Shown here piece by piece: positions 17,631 to 26,568 of a stretch of 64,000 nt of DNA; position 1 is the stretch's first letter; every line of letters starts with the position of its first letter. The notes beneath the pieces were generated by a model. It was given only the letters and a program-made list of their open reading frames with translations. It did no database searches and was not told where the DNA came from. The stretch is from positions 62,001 through 126,000 of the forward strand of contig JAHRFE010000013.1 of the NCBI GenBank assembly GCA_019084245.1. The letters are read 5' to 3'. The DNA is from Hoeflea sp. (GTDB lineage Bacteria; Pseudomonadota; Alphaproteobacteria; Rhizobiales; Rhizobiaceae). Both the position numbers and the translations under genes were made by a program.

Positions 17631-17905
17631 TGTCAGTTCCTCCCAAAACGGCAGGCTCCACCCCGCCGTCATCGCTTCGCCAGTAAGCGCCTGCGGAAGG
17701 GTCGCCGTCTTGCGTAAACCCGCAGCTTTTTGCGCAGAACCCGCAAAGATCTTGCCGCCTCGCGCCTGTACAGCCCCGGCGGGCTTCAGCATACTGCCCT
17801 TACTGAGAGGAGGAAGCTCAGTGCAAGAACAATTTTCATTCAGGCTCATTGGGGGCCGGGGTGAAGCGATCCGCCGATGGGGCGCGATCATCAGGGAGGA
17901 AAGAC

Positions 17906-18922
17906 ATGACAATCCGTAAGATGCTCATGGCATCGGTCGCCGTCGCGTGCGCCGCCATGCCTGTTTCCGCACTCGCCGACACCGCCGACAAGAAAATCGC
18001 GCTCTCCAACAACTATGCCGGCAATTCCTGGCGTCAGGCCATGCTGACCAGTTGGGAGAAGGTGACCGGCGAGGCCGTGACGGCCGGCGTCGTCGCAGCA
18101 GCCGATCCCTTCACCACCGCCGAAAACCAGGCCACCGAGCAGGCGGCGCAGATCCAGAACATGATCCTTCAGGGCTATGATGCGATCGTCATCAACGCGG
18201 CCTCGCCGACGGCGCTCAATGGCGCCGTCAAGGAAGCCTGCGATGCCGGCGTCACCGTCGTCTCCTTCGACGGCATCGTCACCGAACCCTGTGCCTGGCG
18301 CATCGCCGTGGACTTCAAGGAAATGGGGCGCAGCCAGGTCGAATATCTGTCGGGCAAGCTGCCCGATGGCGGCAACCTGCTCGAAATCCGCGGTCTCGCC
18401 GGCGTCTTTGTCGATGACGAGATTTCGGCTGGCATCCACGAGGGCGTTGCCCAGTTCCCGCAGTTCAAGATCGCCGGTTCCGTCCATGGCGACTGGGCGC
18501 AGGACGTTGCACAGAAGGCCGTTGCCGGCATCCTGCCGAGCCTGCCGGAAATCGTCGGCGTCGTCACCCAGGGCGGTGACGGCTACGGCGCAGCCCAGGC
18601 AATCGCCGCGACCGATCGGGAGATGCCGATCATCGTGATGGGCAATCGCGAGGACGAACTGAAGTGGTGGAAGGAACAGAAGGACGCCAACGGCTACGAG
18701 ACCATGTCCGTCTCGATCGCACCCGGCGTCTCGACGCTCGCCTTCTGGGTGGCCCAGCAGATTCTTGACGGCAAGGACGTCAGCAAGGATCTCGTCGTGC
18801 CGTTCCTGCGCATCGACCAGGACAATCTCGAGGAAAACCTCGCCAATACCCAGGCCGGTGGCGTCGCCAATGTTGAATACTCGCAGGAAGACGCGATAAA
18901 GGTCATCGAAGCCGCGAAATAA
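17906..18922 (+). CDS. Sugar ABC transporter substrate-binding protein (RbsB-like)
   Basis: 338 residues. The ATG at 17906 follows GGAGGA by 5 bases. An N-terminal signal peptide (MTIRKMLMASVAVACAAMPVSALA) directs export to the periplasm. The mature part has the periplasmic-binding-protein type 1 fold of sugar binders: ALSNNYAGNSWRQAML, MILQGYDAIVINAASPTALNGAVKEACDAGVTVVSFDG, and a late GGDGYGAAQAIAA. Conserved aromatic residues (W42, W287-W288 region, EDELKWW) suit a sugar ring. It heads the operon SBP-ATPase-permease-permease-lactonase and is divergent from the two-component pair. A perfect hairpin follows the gene. Confidence 0.9.
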   Translation: MTIRKMLMASVAVACAAMPVSALADTADKKIALSNNYAGNSWRQAMLTSWEKVTGEAVTAGVVAAADPFTTAENQATEQAAQIQNMILQGYDAIVINAASPTALNGAVKEACDAGVTVVSFDGIVTEPCAWRIAVDFKEMGRSQVEYLSGKLPDGGNLLEIRGLAGVFVDDEISAGIHEGVAQFPQFKIAGSVHGDWAQDVAQKAVAGILPSLPEIVGVVTQGGDGYGAAQAIAATDREMPIIVMGNREDELKWWKEQKDANGYETMSVSIAPGVSTLAFWVAQQILDGKDVSKDLVVPFLRIDQDNLEENLANTQAGGVANVEYSQEDAIKVIEAAK

Positions 18923-18938
18923 GCCTCCCGGCACCTGT

Positions 18939-18975
18939 CGCGCGGCCGCGAATGGCCGCGCGCTTTTCCTTCTTT
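18939..18975 (+). terminator. GC hairpin with T-rich tail behind the binding-protein gene
   Basis: CGCGCGGCC (18939-18947), loop GCGAAT, GGCCGCGCG (18954-18962), then CTTTTCCTTCTTT. The stem is a perfect 9 bp and starts 16 bases after the SBP stop. Because the rest of the importer lies downstream on the same strand, it probably acts as a partial terminator or as a 3' stabiliser that keeps binding-protein mRNA more abundant. Confidence 0.7.
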
Positions 18976-18997
18976 GATCGAGCACGCGACGGCGACC

Positions 18998-20452
18998 ATG
19001 GCGAAAGACATGATGAAGGCGGTGATCGAGGTCGACGGCGCCCGGGTTAGCTTCGGCGCCGTGAAAGCGCTCGATGGAGTGACGCTGAGCGTCATGCCGG
19101 GTGAATGCATCGGCCTCGTCGGGCACAACGGCGCCGGCAAGTCGACGATCGTCAACGTGATCAATGGCGGCCTGACGCCGCAGGAAGGGACGGTCGCAAG
19201 CGATGGCGAGCGGCTCGATCGCTACAACATCACCATCGCGCGGGGACGGGGGGTGCGCTGCGTCTTCCAGGAATTGTCGCTCTGCCCCAATCTTTCCATC
19301 GTCGAGAACACGCGCATCATGCATCATGAGCTTGGCGGCTTCGGCTGGCGCGCGAAGGCTGCCAAGGTGATCGAGAAGAGTCTCGACGCCGTATTTCCCG
19401 GCCACGGCATCGACAGCGGCCAGCCGGTGGGTGACCTGTCGATCGCCGAACGCCAGATGGTCGAGATCGCCATGGCCTTCTCCGATGCCGGCATTGCGCC
19501 GCGTCTCGTCATTCTCGACGAGCCGACCTCGTCGCTCGACGCGAGCCTGGCGCGCCAGATGCTCGACCATGTCCGGCGCTTCGTCGCGAGCGGCGGTTCG
19601 GTCATCTTCATATCGCACATCCTGCACGAAATCCTCGAGACCTCGGATCGCATCGTCGTCATGAAGGACGGGCGAGTCGTCGCCGAGAGGCCGGCAGGCG
19701 AGTTCGACCACCATCGCCTTGTCGAGGCGATGGGCAGCGTTGCCAATGACGACGCGTTCCAGCGCTCCGCGCGGGAACTCGCAGCCGCCCCGGTCGTGCT
19801 CAAGCATCAGGCGGCCGGACTTCCCTTTACCGCCCGTCAGGGCGAGATCATCGGGCTCGCGGGCCTTGCCGGCCACGGGCAGACCGAGCTGCTGCTTGCC
19901 CTTCATGCCGCGCAATCGAACAGCTGGTGGCCGCGGCGCGATCCGCTCGTGACCTTCGTCGCCGGTGACCGCCGTCTCAACGGCGTTTTTGAGCTCTGGA
20001 GCATCCTTCGCAACTTCTCCATCGCCTCGCTGGGCGATCTGTCGCGGGGCGGCGTCGTGCGGACCGCGGACGAGGCGGAGCGCGGCGCCGACTGGAAGGG
20101 CCGCATCGAAATCCGCACGCAGGACATGGACAACGGCATCCTGTCGCTGTCGGGCGGCAACCAGCAGAAGGTGCTTTTCGCACGCGCGCTGGCGACACGG
20201 GCGCCGGTGATCCTGATGGACGATCCGATGCGCGGCGTCGATGTCGGCACCAAGCAGGAAGTCTACGAGATCATCCGCCAGGAGGCCGCCAAGGGGCGCA
20301 GCTTCATCTGGTACTCGACCGAGATGGACGAGGTGCGGCTGTGCGACCGCGTCTATGTTTTCCGCGAGCGTGTCATCACGGCGGAACTCGTCGGCGATGA
20401 CGTCAACGAGACCAACATCATCGCCGCCTCCTTCGAGGGAGTGGCGGCATGA
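18998..20452 (+). CDS. Sugar ABC transporter ATP-binding protein (two ABC domains)
   Basis: 484 residues from the ATG at 18998; a TTG at 18974 and ATGs at 19010 and 19013 are alternatives, and no ribosome-binding site decides. The first ABC domain has Walker A GHNGAGKST, a degenerate signature LSIAERQM and Walker B RLVILDEPTSSLDA. The second domain has the altered P-loop typical of RbsA/MglA proteins (LAGLAGHGQTELLLAL), the signature LSGGNQQKVLFARAL and VILMDDPMRGVDVGTK. So one protein serves both nucleotide sites, as in other carbohydrate class-2 importers. The next gene starts within its stop codon (ATGA overlap). Confidence 0.9.
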   Translation: MAKDMMKAVIEVDGARVSFGAVKALDGVTLSVMPGECIGLVGHNGAGKSTIVNVINGGLTPQEGTVASDGERLDRYNITIARGRGVRCVFQELSLCPNLSIVENTRIMHHELGGFGWRAKAAKVIEKSLDAVFPGHGIDSGQPVGDLSIAERQMVEIAMAFSDAGIAPRLVILDEPTSSLDASLARQMLDHVRRFVASGGSVIFISHILHEILETSDRIVVMKDGRVVAERPAGEFDHHRLVEAMGSVANDDAFQRSARELAAAPVVLKHQAAGLPFTARQGEIIGLAGLAGHGQTELLLALHAAQSNSWWPRRDPLVTFVAGDRRLNGVFELWSILRNFSIASLGDLSRGGVVRTADEAERGADWKGRIEIRTQDMDNGILSLSGGNQQKVLFARALATRAPVILMDDPMRGVDVGTKQEVYEIIRQEAAKGRSFIWYSTEMDEVRLCDRVYVFRERVITAELVGDDVNETNIIAASFEGVAA

Positions 20453-21396
20453 AGCTGCGTCTCACCTCGGATGCGATGCGTCTGCTGATCCCGGCGCTTT
20501 CGATGACGGTCCTGCTCGCGGCCGTGTTCTGGCTGCAGCCTCGCGCCATGAGCTATTTCGGGCTCAACCTGCTTCTGAACCTGGCTGTGCCGATCGCGCT
20601 TGCGACGATCGCCCAGATGCTGGTGATGGCGGTGAACGATCTCGATCTCTCGATCGGCGCCTTTGTCAGCTTCGTCGCCTGCGTGACGGCGACCTTCCTG
20701 CGCGACGCGCCGCTTATCGGCACGCTGATCCTTGCCGGCGCCGTCGGCGTCTATGCGCTGATCGGGGTGGTGATCTACCTGCGCAACCTGCCCTCGATCG
20801 TCGTGACGCTGGGCATGAGCTTTGTCTGGGCCGGGCTTGCGGTGCTGATGCTGCCGGCGCCGGGCGGGCAGGCGCCCGACTGGGTGCGCTGGTTGATGAC
20901 CGTCAAGCCGCCGCTGATGCCGATGGCCATCGTCGCCAGCATCGTCATCGCCATCGTCGCGCATCTCATCGTCATGCGCTCGTCGCTGGGCGTGCTGATC
21001 CGCGGCGTTGGCGGCAACCAGCGCTCGGTCGAGCGCGCGGGCTGGTCGATCATTGCGGCACGGGCCGCCGCCTACGGGCTTGCCGGCCTGTTCGCGGTGG
21101 CCGCGGGCATCGCGCTCGTCGGGCTGACCACGTCGGCGGACGCCAATATCGCGCTGCGCTACACACTTCTGTCGATTGCCGGCGTCATCCTCGGCGGCGG
21201 CGAGTTCACCGGCGGGCGCGTGTCGCCGATCGGCGCCGTCATCGGTGCGCTGACGCTGACCCTGGCCGGCTCGTTCCTGTCGTTCCTGCGGATTTCTCCC
21301 GACTGGCAGATCGGCGCGCAGGGCGCGATCCTGATCATCGTGCTGGCGCTCCGCCTTGTCTTCAACCGGGTCGAAAAGCGGGGGGCGCGGCCATGA
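20449..21396 (+). CDS. Sugar ABC transporter permease 1
   Basis: 315 residues with eight to ten hydrophobic helices. It belongs to the RbsC-like permease family: NLDLS-type motif VNDLDLSIGAFVSFVACV, LPSIVVTLGMSFVWAGLAVL, VGGNQRSVERAGW (the ATPase-contact loop, like GxNxxAARxxG) and ISIAGVILGGGEFTGGRVSPIGAVIGAL-type glycine-rich end. It overlaps the ATPase gene and the second permease gene by 4 bases at each end. Two different permeases imply a heterodimeric channel. Confidence 0.9.
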   Translation: MKLRLTSDAMRLLIPALSMTVLLAAVFWLQPRAMSYFGLNLLLNLAVPIALATIAQMLVMAVNDLDLSIGAFVSFVACVTATFLRDAPLIGTLILAGAVGVYALIGVVIYLRNLPSIVVTLGMSFVWAGLAVLMLPAPGGQAPDWVRWLMTVKPPLMPMAIVASIVIAIVAHLIVMRSSLGVLIRGVGGNQRSVERAGWSIIAARAAAYGLAGLFAVAAGIALVGLTTSADANIALRYTLLSIAGVILGGGEFTGGRVSPIGAVIGALTLTLAGSFLSFLRISPDWQIGAQGAILIIVLALRLVFNRVEKRGARP

Positions 21397-22343
21397 TTTC
21401 CTTCGGGCGCCTGGCGAAGAAGCCCTGGATCTGGTCATGGATCGCGGCCTTCGTGGTCTGGTTCGCGACGATCATGGTAACCGGCGGCGCGAGCACGCTG
21501 GGCCTCAGCCAGGCGGCGCTCACCTTCGCCGCCTTCTCGATCATCGTCGGCATCGGCCAGATGTTCGTCATCACGCTCGGCCCCGGCAATATCGACCTTT
21601 CGGTGCCCGCCACCATGACGCTGGCCGGAACGGTGGCGCTGAAGCTGATGAATGTCGACAACTCCATGGTGGTGCCGGGACTGCTTGTCGCGGTGCTGAT
21701 CGGGGTGGCCGTCGGCGTCGGCAACTACGCGCTGATCAAGGCGCTGCGCATTCCGCCGATCATCGCCACGCTGTCGATGAGCTTCATCGTGCAGTCGGCG
21801 GCGATCTGGACAAACCGCGGGCTGCGCATCAAGCCGCCGGCCGTCCTGGCCGACTTCACGACGTCGAGCACGCTTGGCGTGCCCAATGTCGCGCTGGTCG
21901 CGCTCGGCCTCTCGCTAATTGCCTGGGTGCTTCTGGAAAAGTCGGTCTATGGCCGCTGGATCTCGGCGATCGGCCAGAGCATGGCGGCCGCCCGCATGGC
22001 CGGCATTCCGGTCGATGGCGCGCGCTTCGTCACCTATCTCTTCTGCGCGGTGCTTGCGTCCGTCGCCGGCTACCTGCTTGCCTGCTTCTCCGGCGGCGCA
22101 GCGCTCAACATGGGCGCGGAGTATCTTCTGATGTCGATCGCGGTCGTCGTCATCGGCGGCACCGCGGTGGCAGGCGGCGATTCCAACGTGCCCGGCATCT
22201 GGGGCGCGTCGCTCTTCATGTTCCTGGTCGTCTCGATGCTCAACACCTACGGCATCGGCGCGGGTATCCGCCTGATCATGACCGGGCTCATCATCATCAG
22301 CGTCATCATGCTCGCCGGCGGTCGCCGGACCGGCATGCGATAA
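21393..22343 (+). CDS. Sugar ABC transporter permease 2
   Basis: 316 residues with eight to ten hydrophobic helices. The RbsC-like marks are clear: GPGNIDLSVPATMTLAGTVAL, LRIPPIIATLSMSFIVQSAA, IGQSMAAARMAGIPVDGARFVTYL (ATPase-contact loop) and LLMSIAVVVIGGTAVAGGDSNVPGIWGASL. It pairs with the preceding permease. The lactonase gene follows after 14 bases. Confidence 0.9.
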   Translation: MISFGRLAKKPWIWSWIAAFVVWFATIMVTGGASTLGLSQAALTFAAFSIIVGIGQMFVITLGPGNIDLSVPATMTLAGTVALKLMNVDNSMVVPGLLVAVLIGVAVGVGNYALIKALRIPPIIATLSMSFIVQSAAIWTNRGLRIKPPAVLADFTTSSTLGVPNVALVALGLSLIAWVLLEKSVYGRWISAIGQSMAAARMAGIPVDGARFVTYLFCAVLASVAGYLLACFSGGAALNMGAEYLLMSIAVVVIGGTAVAGGDSNVPGIWGASLFMFLVVSMLNTYGIGAGIRLIMTGLIIISVIMLAGGRRTGMR

Positions 22344-22357
22344 ACGGAAAGACCACC

Positions 22358-23272
22358 ATGGCAGAGGCCAGCATCTACGAAATCCACGATCCGCGCTTCC
22401 GGCACATGATCGTGACAAGCGCCGGACTCGACGAGCTCTATTCCGGCTGCCGCTGGGCCGAAGGTCCGGTCTGGTTCAACGACGCCAACCAGCTTGTGTG
22501 GAGCGACATTCCCAACCAGCGCATGCTGCGCTGGACGCCCGACGGCGGGGTCTCGGTCTACCGGCAGCCGTCGAACTTCGCCAATGGCCATACCCGTGAC
22601 AGGCAGGGCCGTCTGGTCTCCTGCGAGCACGGCACCCGCCGGGTCACGCGCACGGAAGCGGACGGGTCGATCACCGTGCTGGCCGACCGCTTCGAGGGGG
22701 CGCGGTTCAATTCACCGAATGACGTGGTGGTGAAGTCCGACGGCACGGTCTGGTTCACCGATCCCACCTACGGCATCTTGTCCGACTATGAGGGTTACCG
22801 CGCGGAGCCGGAACAGAAGACGCGCAATGTCTACCGTCTCGATCCCGCGACCGGCGAGCTGACGGCAGTGGTGACGGATTTCGTCCAGCCGAACGGTCTC
22901 GTGTTCTCGCACGATGAAACCGTTCTCTACGTGGCCGATTCCGCGGCAAGCCATGACGAGAGCCTGCCGCGGCACATCCGCGCCTTCGACGTGCAGGATG
23001 GCAAGCGGCTCGCCAATGGCCGCATCTTCTGCGTGATCGACAACGGCATTCCGGACGGCATCCGCACGGACACGGATGGGAACCTCTGGTCCAGCGCCGC
23101 GGACGGCGTGCACTGCTTCGCTCCGGACGGCAAGCTGATCGGCAAGATCCTGGTGCCGCAGACCGTCGCCAACCTGACCTTCGGCGGCCCGAAGCGCAAT
23201 CGGCTTTTCATTGCCGCAACCCGCTCGCTCTATTCGATCTATGTCACCGCCACGGGCGCACAGGTGCCGTGA
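22358..23272 (+). CDS. SMP-30/gluconolactonase family protein
   Basis: 304 residues forming a six-bladed propeller family that opens sugar lactones with a bound divalent metal. Seen: the metal-ligand Glu in GCRWAEGPVWF, NGHTRDRQGRLVSCEHGTRRV, FNSPNDVVVKSDGTVWFTDPTYG (metal-ligand Asn region), QPNGLVFSHDETVLYVADS (Asn-Gly block) and IPDGIRTDTDGNLWSSAADGVHCF (metal Asp). No signal peptide is visible, so it should act in the cytoplasm on the lactone formed when the imported sugar is oxidised. No sugar dehydrogenase gene is next to it in this window. Confidence 0.88.
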   Translation: MAEASIYEIHDPRFRHMIVTSAGLDELYSGCRWAEGPVWFNDANQLVWSDIPNQRMLRWTPDGGVSVYRQPSNFANGHTRDRQGRLVSCEHGTRRVTRTEADGSITVLADRFEGARFNSPNDVVVKSDGTVWFTDPTYGILSDYEGYRAEPEQKTRNVYRLDPATGELTAVVTDFVQPNGLVFSHDETVLYVADSAASHDESLPRHIRAFDVQDGKRLANGRIFCVIDNGIPDGIRTDTDGNLWSSAADGVHCFAPDGKLIGKILVPQTVANLTFGGPKRNRLFIAATRSLYSIYVTATGAQVP

Positions 23273-23306
23273 ACCGACTGTCGATCCGCCACCTGCCGCC
23301 GGACGC

Positions 23307-24620
23307 TCAGTTTATCGCCCAGGTGGCGATCGGCGGATAGAACAGGATGATCCCCAGCACCACCAGTTGCAGCGCGATGAACGGCAGCAGTGCCCTATAG
23401 ATGTGACTGAGGGTTATCTCCGGCGGCGCCACACTCTTGAGGTAGAAGGCGGCGGGGCCAAACGGCGGGGTGAGATAGGACACCTGCATGTTGACCGCGA
23501 ACAGGATGCCGAACCAGATCGGATCGTAGCCGAGCTGAATGACGATGGGCACGAAGATGGGCAGGGTGAGCAGGGCAATGCCGATCCAGTCCAGGAACAT
23601 GCCCAGCACCAGCAGTATCAGCATCATGACCATGATGATCACCACGGGCGGCGCGTCGATGCCGAGGATGGCGCCGGAAACGAAGCGGTTGCCGCCCATG
23701 AGGTTGTAGACCCCCACCAGCACGGCGGCGGCAATGCCGATCCAGATGATCATGCCGCAGGTTTCGAGCGTGTGGACCAGGCTCGCCTGCAGCATCTTGA
23801 CCGACAGCTCCCGGCGCAGAAACGCCACGAGCAGAACGGCTGACACGCCCAGGGCAGCGGCCTCGGTAATCGAGGCAATGCCGCCATAGATCGAGCCGAG
23901 CACCGCCGCCACGATGAACAGCGGCGCGATGATCGACCTGAGCGCGCTGCCGAGCGATTCCGTTGACAACTCCTCCTTGGACATTGGCGGACCGAGCTGA
24001 GGATTGCGGATGCAGATAAACAGCACGTAGCCGATGTAGAAAGCCAAGAGCAGCAGGGCCGGGGTCACGGCTGCGACGAACAGATCGGCAATCGAAACGC
24101 TGGCCACCAGACCATAGATGATGAGCACGATCGAAGGCGGCATCATGGTGCCGAGCGATCCGCCGGCACAGACCACGCCAATCGACAGGCTGCGATCATA
24201 GCCGAGGCGCAACATGTGCGGCAGCGCCAGAATGCCCAACAGCACGATTTCGCCGCCGATGACGCCGGACATGGCTGCCATGAGAATGGCGACGATCAGC
24301 GTCTGTACCGCAACCCCGCCAGGCAGTCGTCCAGCCATGATGCGCATGCCGTTGAACAGGTCCTTGGCGATGCCGGACCGGTCGAGCAAGGCCGCCATCA
24401 GGATGAACATGGGGATGGCGACCAGCGAGTATTCGGTGATGAAGCCGAATATGCGGGACGTGACCAGGGGCAGGGCGTTGCTGCCGAACCAGCCGATGGT
24501 GAAGATCAGGGCAACCAGCCCGGTGACCCAGGCCAGGGGCTGGCCGGTCAGCAGCAAAAGGAAGATGGCGGCCACCAGAAGATAGGAGCCGTATTCGATG
24601 CCGAGCGCACTCAGGCCCAT
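23307..24620 (-). CDS. dctM: TRAP transporter large permease (DctM-like)
   Basis: 437 residues with about twelve membrane helices. Family blocks include TGQPLAWVTGLVALIF, FALMAALLDRSGIAKDLFNGM-like (IPMFILMAALLDRSGIAKDLF), MAAMSGVIGGEIVLLGILALPHMLRLGYDRSLSIGVVCAGGSLGTMMPPSIVLIIYG and MVMMLILLVLGMFLDWIGIALLTLPIFVPI. It forms the ion-coupled translocation channel. The gene follows the small permease gene with 2 bases between them. The 34-base gap to the convergent lactonase gene holds nothing recognised. Confidence 0.92.
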   Translation of the reverse strand: MGLSALGIEYGSYLLVAAIFLLLLTGQPLAWVTGLVALIFTIGWFGSNALPLVTSRIFGFITEYSLVAIPMFILMAALLDRSGIAKDLFNGMRIMAGRLPGGVAVQTLIVAILMAAMSGVIGGEIVLLGILALPHMLRLGYDRSLSIGVVCAGGSLGTMMPPSIVLIIYGLVASVSIADLFVAAVTPALLLLAFYIGYVLFICIRNPQLGPPMSKEELSTESLGSALRSIIAPLFIVAAVLGSIYGGIASITEAAALGVSAVLLVAFLRRELSVKMLQASLVHTLETCGMIIWIGIAAAVLVGVYNLMGGNRFVSGAILGIDAPPVVIIMVMMLILLVLGMFLDWIGIALLTLPIFVPIVIQLGYDPIWFGILFAVNMQVSYLTPPFGPAAFYLKSVAPPEITLSHIYRALLPFIALQLVVLGIILFYPPIATWAIN

Positions 24621-24622
24621 GG

Positions 24623-25201
24623 TTATTTCTCTCTCGTGGCGTCAGTCGGTCCCGGCGCATGGCGGCGAACAGCTTTGACAAGGTGCATGACGGTCTGGAC
24701 GAACATGACGGAAACGCAGAGCAGGACCAGGATCTTCAGCAGGGCTGGCGTCGGCGGGTTCCACGATGTGCCGGTGCCCTCGAAGTGGATTTCCCCATTG
24801 GGGTTGTGGGTGGCTTTCCACGACATGATGGAGGCCGCATAGGCGAGGCCGGCAAAGAACACCAGGGCGATGAGCGAGTTGACGATGTCGAACAGGCGGC
24901 GACCGCGCGGTGAGACGGTGTCATAGAAGATGCGCACGCGGATGTGCTTGTCGCGGGCCAGGGCAATGGGCCCGCCAATCAGAAACACGGCAGCTATCAG
25001 AAAGGTGGTGCTTTCGTGAGCCCAGTAGGTCGGCTCGTCGAAAACATAGCGCGATATCACCTCGAAGACCGTGATCAGGAAGGCCAGGAAAATGGCCCAG
25101 GCGAAGAATTTGGTGGAACCGGCAACGGCCCGGTCCAACCCGCTGCGGATTTCGACATCGTCGCCATCGACATGCGCTGCTGGTTCAGTGTGGTCGGCCA
25201 T
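24623..25201 (-). CDS. dctQ: TRAP transporter small permease (DctQ-like)
   Basis: 192 residues with four membrane helices. Typical blocks are FFAWAIFLAFLITVFEVISRYVFDEPTYWAHESTTFLIAAVFLIGGPIALARDKHIRVRIFYDTVSPRGRRLFDIVNSLIALVFFAGLAY, with RYVF/W-x-E-E-like WAHE. It binds the large permease in the inner membrane. The order on the minus strand is dctP-dctQ-dctM, with a strong hairpin between dctP and dctQ. Confidence 0.9.
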   Translation of the reverse strand: MADHTEPAAHVDGDDVEIRSGLDRAVAGSTKFFAWAIFLAFLITVFEVISRYVFDEPTYWAHESTTFLIAAVFLIGGPIALARDKHIRVRIFYDTVSPRGRRLFDIVNSLIALVFFAGLAYAASIMSWKATHNPNGEIHFEGTGTSWNPPTPALLKILVLLCVSVMFVQTVMHLVKAVRRHAPGPTDATREK

Positions 25202-25225
25202 TTCGCCCCTCCGGGTGCACGAAGC

Positions 25226-25253
25226 CCGCGCCCGGCGACAGAGCCGGGCGCGG
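25226..25253 (-). terminator. Perfect 11-bp GC hairpin between dctP and dctQ
   Basis: CCGCGCCCGGC (25226-25236) and GCCGGGCGCGG (25243-25253) pair perfectly around a 6-base loop. Read in gene direction it starts 12 bases after the dctP stop. No T-tract follows, so it is more likely an mRNA-stabilising or processing hairpin than a full intrinsic terminator. Confidence 0.6.
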
Positions 25254-25265
25254 AATTATTCTGGT

Positions 25266-26291
25266 TCAGAGCAGGTTGCGGCCTTCGAGATAGGACGTGA
25301 CCGCGTCGTAGTAACGCTGGGTCATGTCGGACTTTTCAGCCCACACCTTCCACTCGTCCTGGGCGATGCGACGGAACTTGGCGCGTTCGTCACCGGACCA
25401 GTTGATGATCTCTATTTTCGGATTGGCGCGTGCCTCGGCGACTGCCTTTGCGTCAAGCTGGCGCACAGAATAGATGTGGTCAAAGCTGAACTTGTCGACA
25501 GACGCGTTCAGGATTGCCTTGAGATCCTCGGGCAGGTCGTCCCAGACAGCCTTGTTGATCGAGATGTCGATCAGCGGCAGCGAGTGAAAGCCCGGATAGA
25601 GCGGGAAATTGGCAATATCGTTCATGCCAAGCGCCTGATTTGTGGCGAACACGGTGTTGTCTGCAGCGTCCACCACGCCCTTGTCGAGCGCGGAGAAGAT
25701 TTCCGAGCCGGGGAGAGCCACCGGCGAGGCGCCGGCCTTGGAGAAGATTTCAAACACCATGCCTTCGGGGGCACGCAGCTTGACGCCCTTGAGGTCTTCC
25801 ACGGTGCGGATCGGCACGCTCGAGACGAAGGCCTCAGGCTCGGTTGCCGCTGCGCCGATGAAGTGGACGCCATAGGGCTCGACCAGTTCGGCGTAGAGTT
25901 CGTCACCGCCGCCCGACTGCATGAAACCGAGCAGCTCAAACGGATCGCTCCAGGCGCCGACGAGATTGCCCATCATGGCAAACGCCGGATCCTTGCCGGC
26001 GAAATAGCTCGGATCTGTCAGGTGGCCCTGAAGGATGCCCGAGCCGACGGCTTCCAGCGTGTCGGTGTGCGGAACCACGGAGCCGATCGGCAGGATCTCG
26101 ATGTTGATCCGGCCGCCGGACAGGACGCCGACGCCTTCTGCCCATTTCTGCTTGTTGATGAAGCCCGGCTCGCCTGCCGTTTCCGATGTCTGGAACGTCC
26201 AGTTGTAGTCCGCGGCCAGCGCGGCGCCGGACAACGCCAGAACCGATACGGTCACGGCGGCCAGTCCGGCCAGCTTGTTCATGAAGTTCAT
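25266..26291 (-). CDS. dctP: TRAP transporter substrate-binding protein (DctP-like)
   Basis: 341 residues. The ATG at 26291 follows GGGAGAGAG; a second ATG three codons later is possible. The signal peptide (MNFMNKLAGLAAVTVSVLALSGAALA) ends before ADYNW. The mature protein has DctP-family features: GGRINIEILPIGSVVPHTDTLEAVGSG, PIRTVEDLKGVKLRAPEGM (the conserved Arg that binds a carboxylate is in this LRAPEG block), GSEIFSALDKGVVDAADNT and FHSLPLIDISINKAVWDDLPEDLK. The ligand is probably an organic acid, but its identity is unknown. The gene is divergent from a GntR-type regulator gene that likely controls it. Confidence 0.92.
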   Translation of the reverse strand: MNFMNKLAGLAAVTVSVLALSGAALAADYNWTFQTSETAGEPGFINKQKWAEGVGVLSGGRINIEILPIGSVVPHTDTLEAVGSGILQGHLTDPSYFAGKDPAFAMMGNLVGAWSDPFELLGFMQSGGGDELYAELVEPYGVHFIGAAATEPEAFVSSVPIRTVEDLKGVKLRAPEGMVFEIFSKAGASPVALPGSEIFSALDKGVVDAADNTVFATNQALGMNDIANFPLYPGFHSLPLIDISINKAVWDDLPEDLKAILNASVDKFSFDHIYSVRQLDAKAVAEARANPKIEIINWSGDERAKFRRIAQDEWKVWAEKSDMTQRYYDAVTSYLEGRNLL

Positions 26292-26369
26292 TTCTCTCTC
26301 CCTTTTGATTGATGCGTCACATACCCACCGGGTGCGCCTCCTGCGTTCCGGCTTGTCGGTGGATGATGC

Positions 26370-26407
26370 ACACGGATCGTGTCAGGGATCAATAATACAA
26401 TATTATT
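26370..26407. promoter_or_regulatory. Two palindromes between dctP and the GntR-type gene
   Basis: Two perfect inverted repeats sit 8 bases apart in the 277-base divergent spacer: ACACG-GAT-CGTGT (26370-26382) and AATAATA-CAA-TATTATT (26391-26407). The second is very AT-rich in a GC-rich genome. They are about 80-120 bases upstream of dctP and about 160-200 bases upstream of the regulator gene, a good place for an operator of the GntR/FCD protein. Which palindrome is bound is not decidable from sequence. Confidence 0.45.
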
Positions 26408-26568
26408 TTTTTCGGGAATTCACGCATTTTGTCATACCACACGATCCCGGTTCTCACTTTCGAGCCTCAAATTCTCCTTGGATTTTGCCAGGTTTGCGCC
26501 ATTATGCTGAATCTGGTCCTACAAAATTGAATGGGCGGGTCGGTCCATTTCCTGTTTGGAGACGGCAA

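Noticed and set aside
17891-19915. 674-codon minus-strand frame opposite the sugar binding-protein and ATPase genes
   Set aside because: It crosses two well-supported genes and an intergenic hairpin and has no recognisable domain.
25226-25253. Full intrinsic terminator between dctP and dctQ
   Set aside because: The stem is perfect but no T-tract follows in gene direction; it is kept only as a hairpin.
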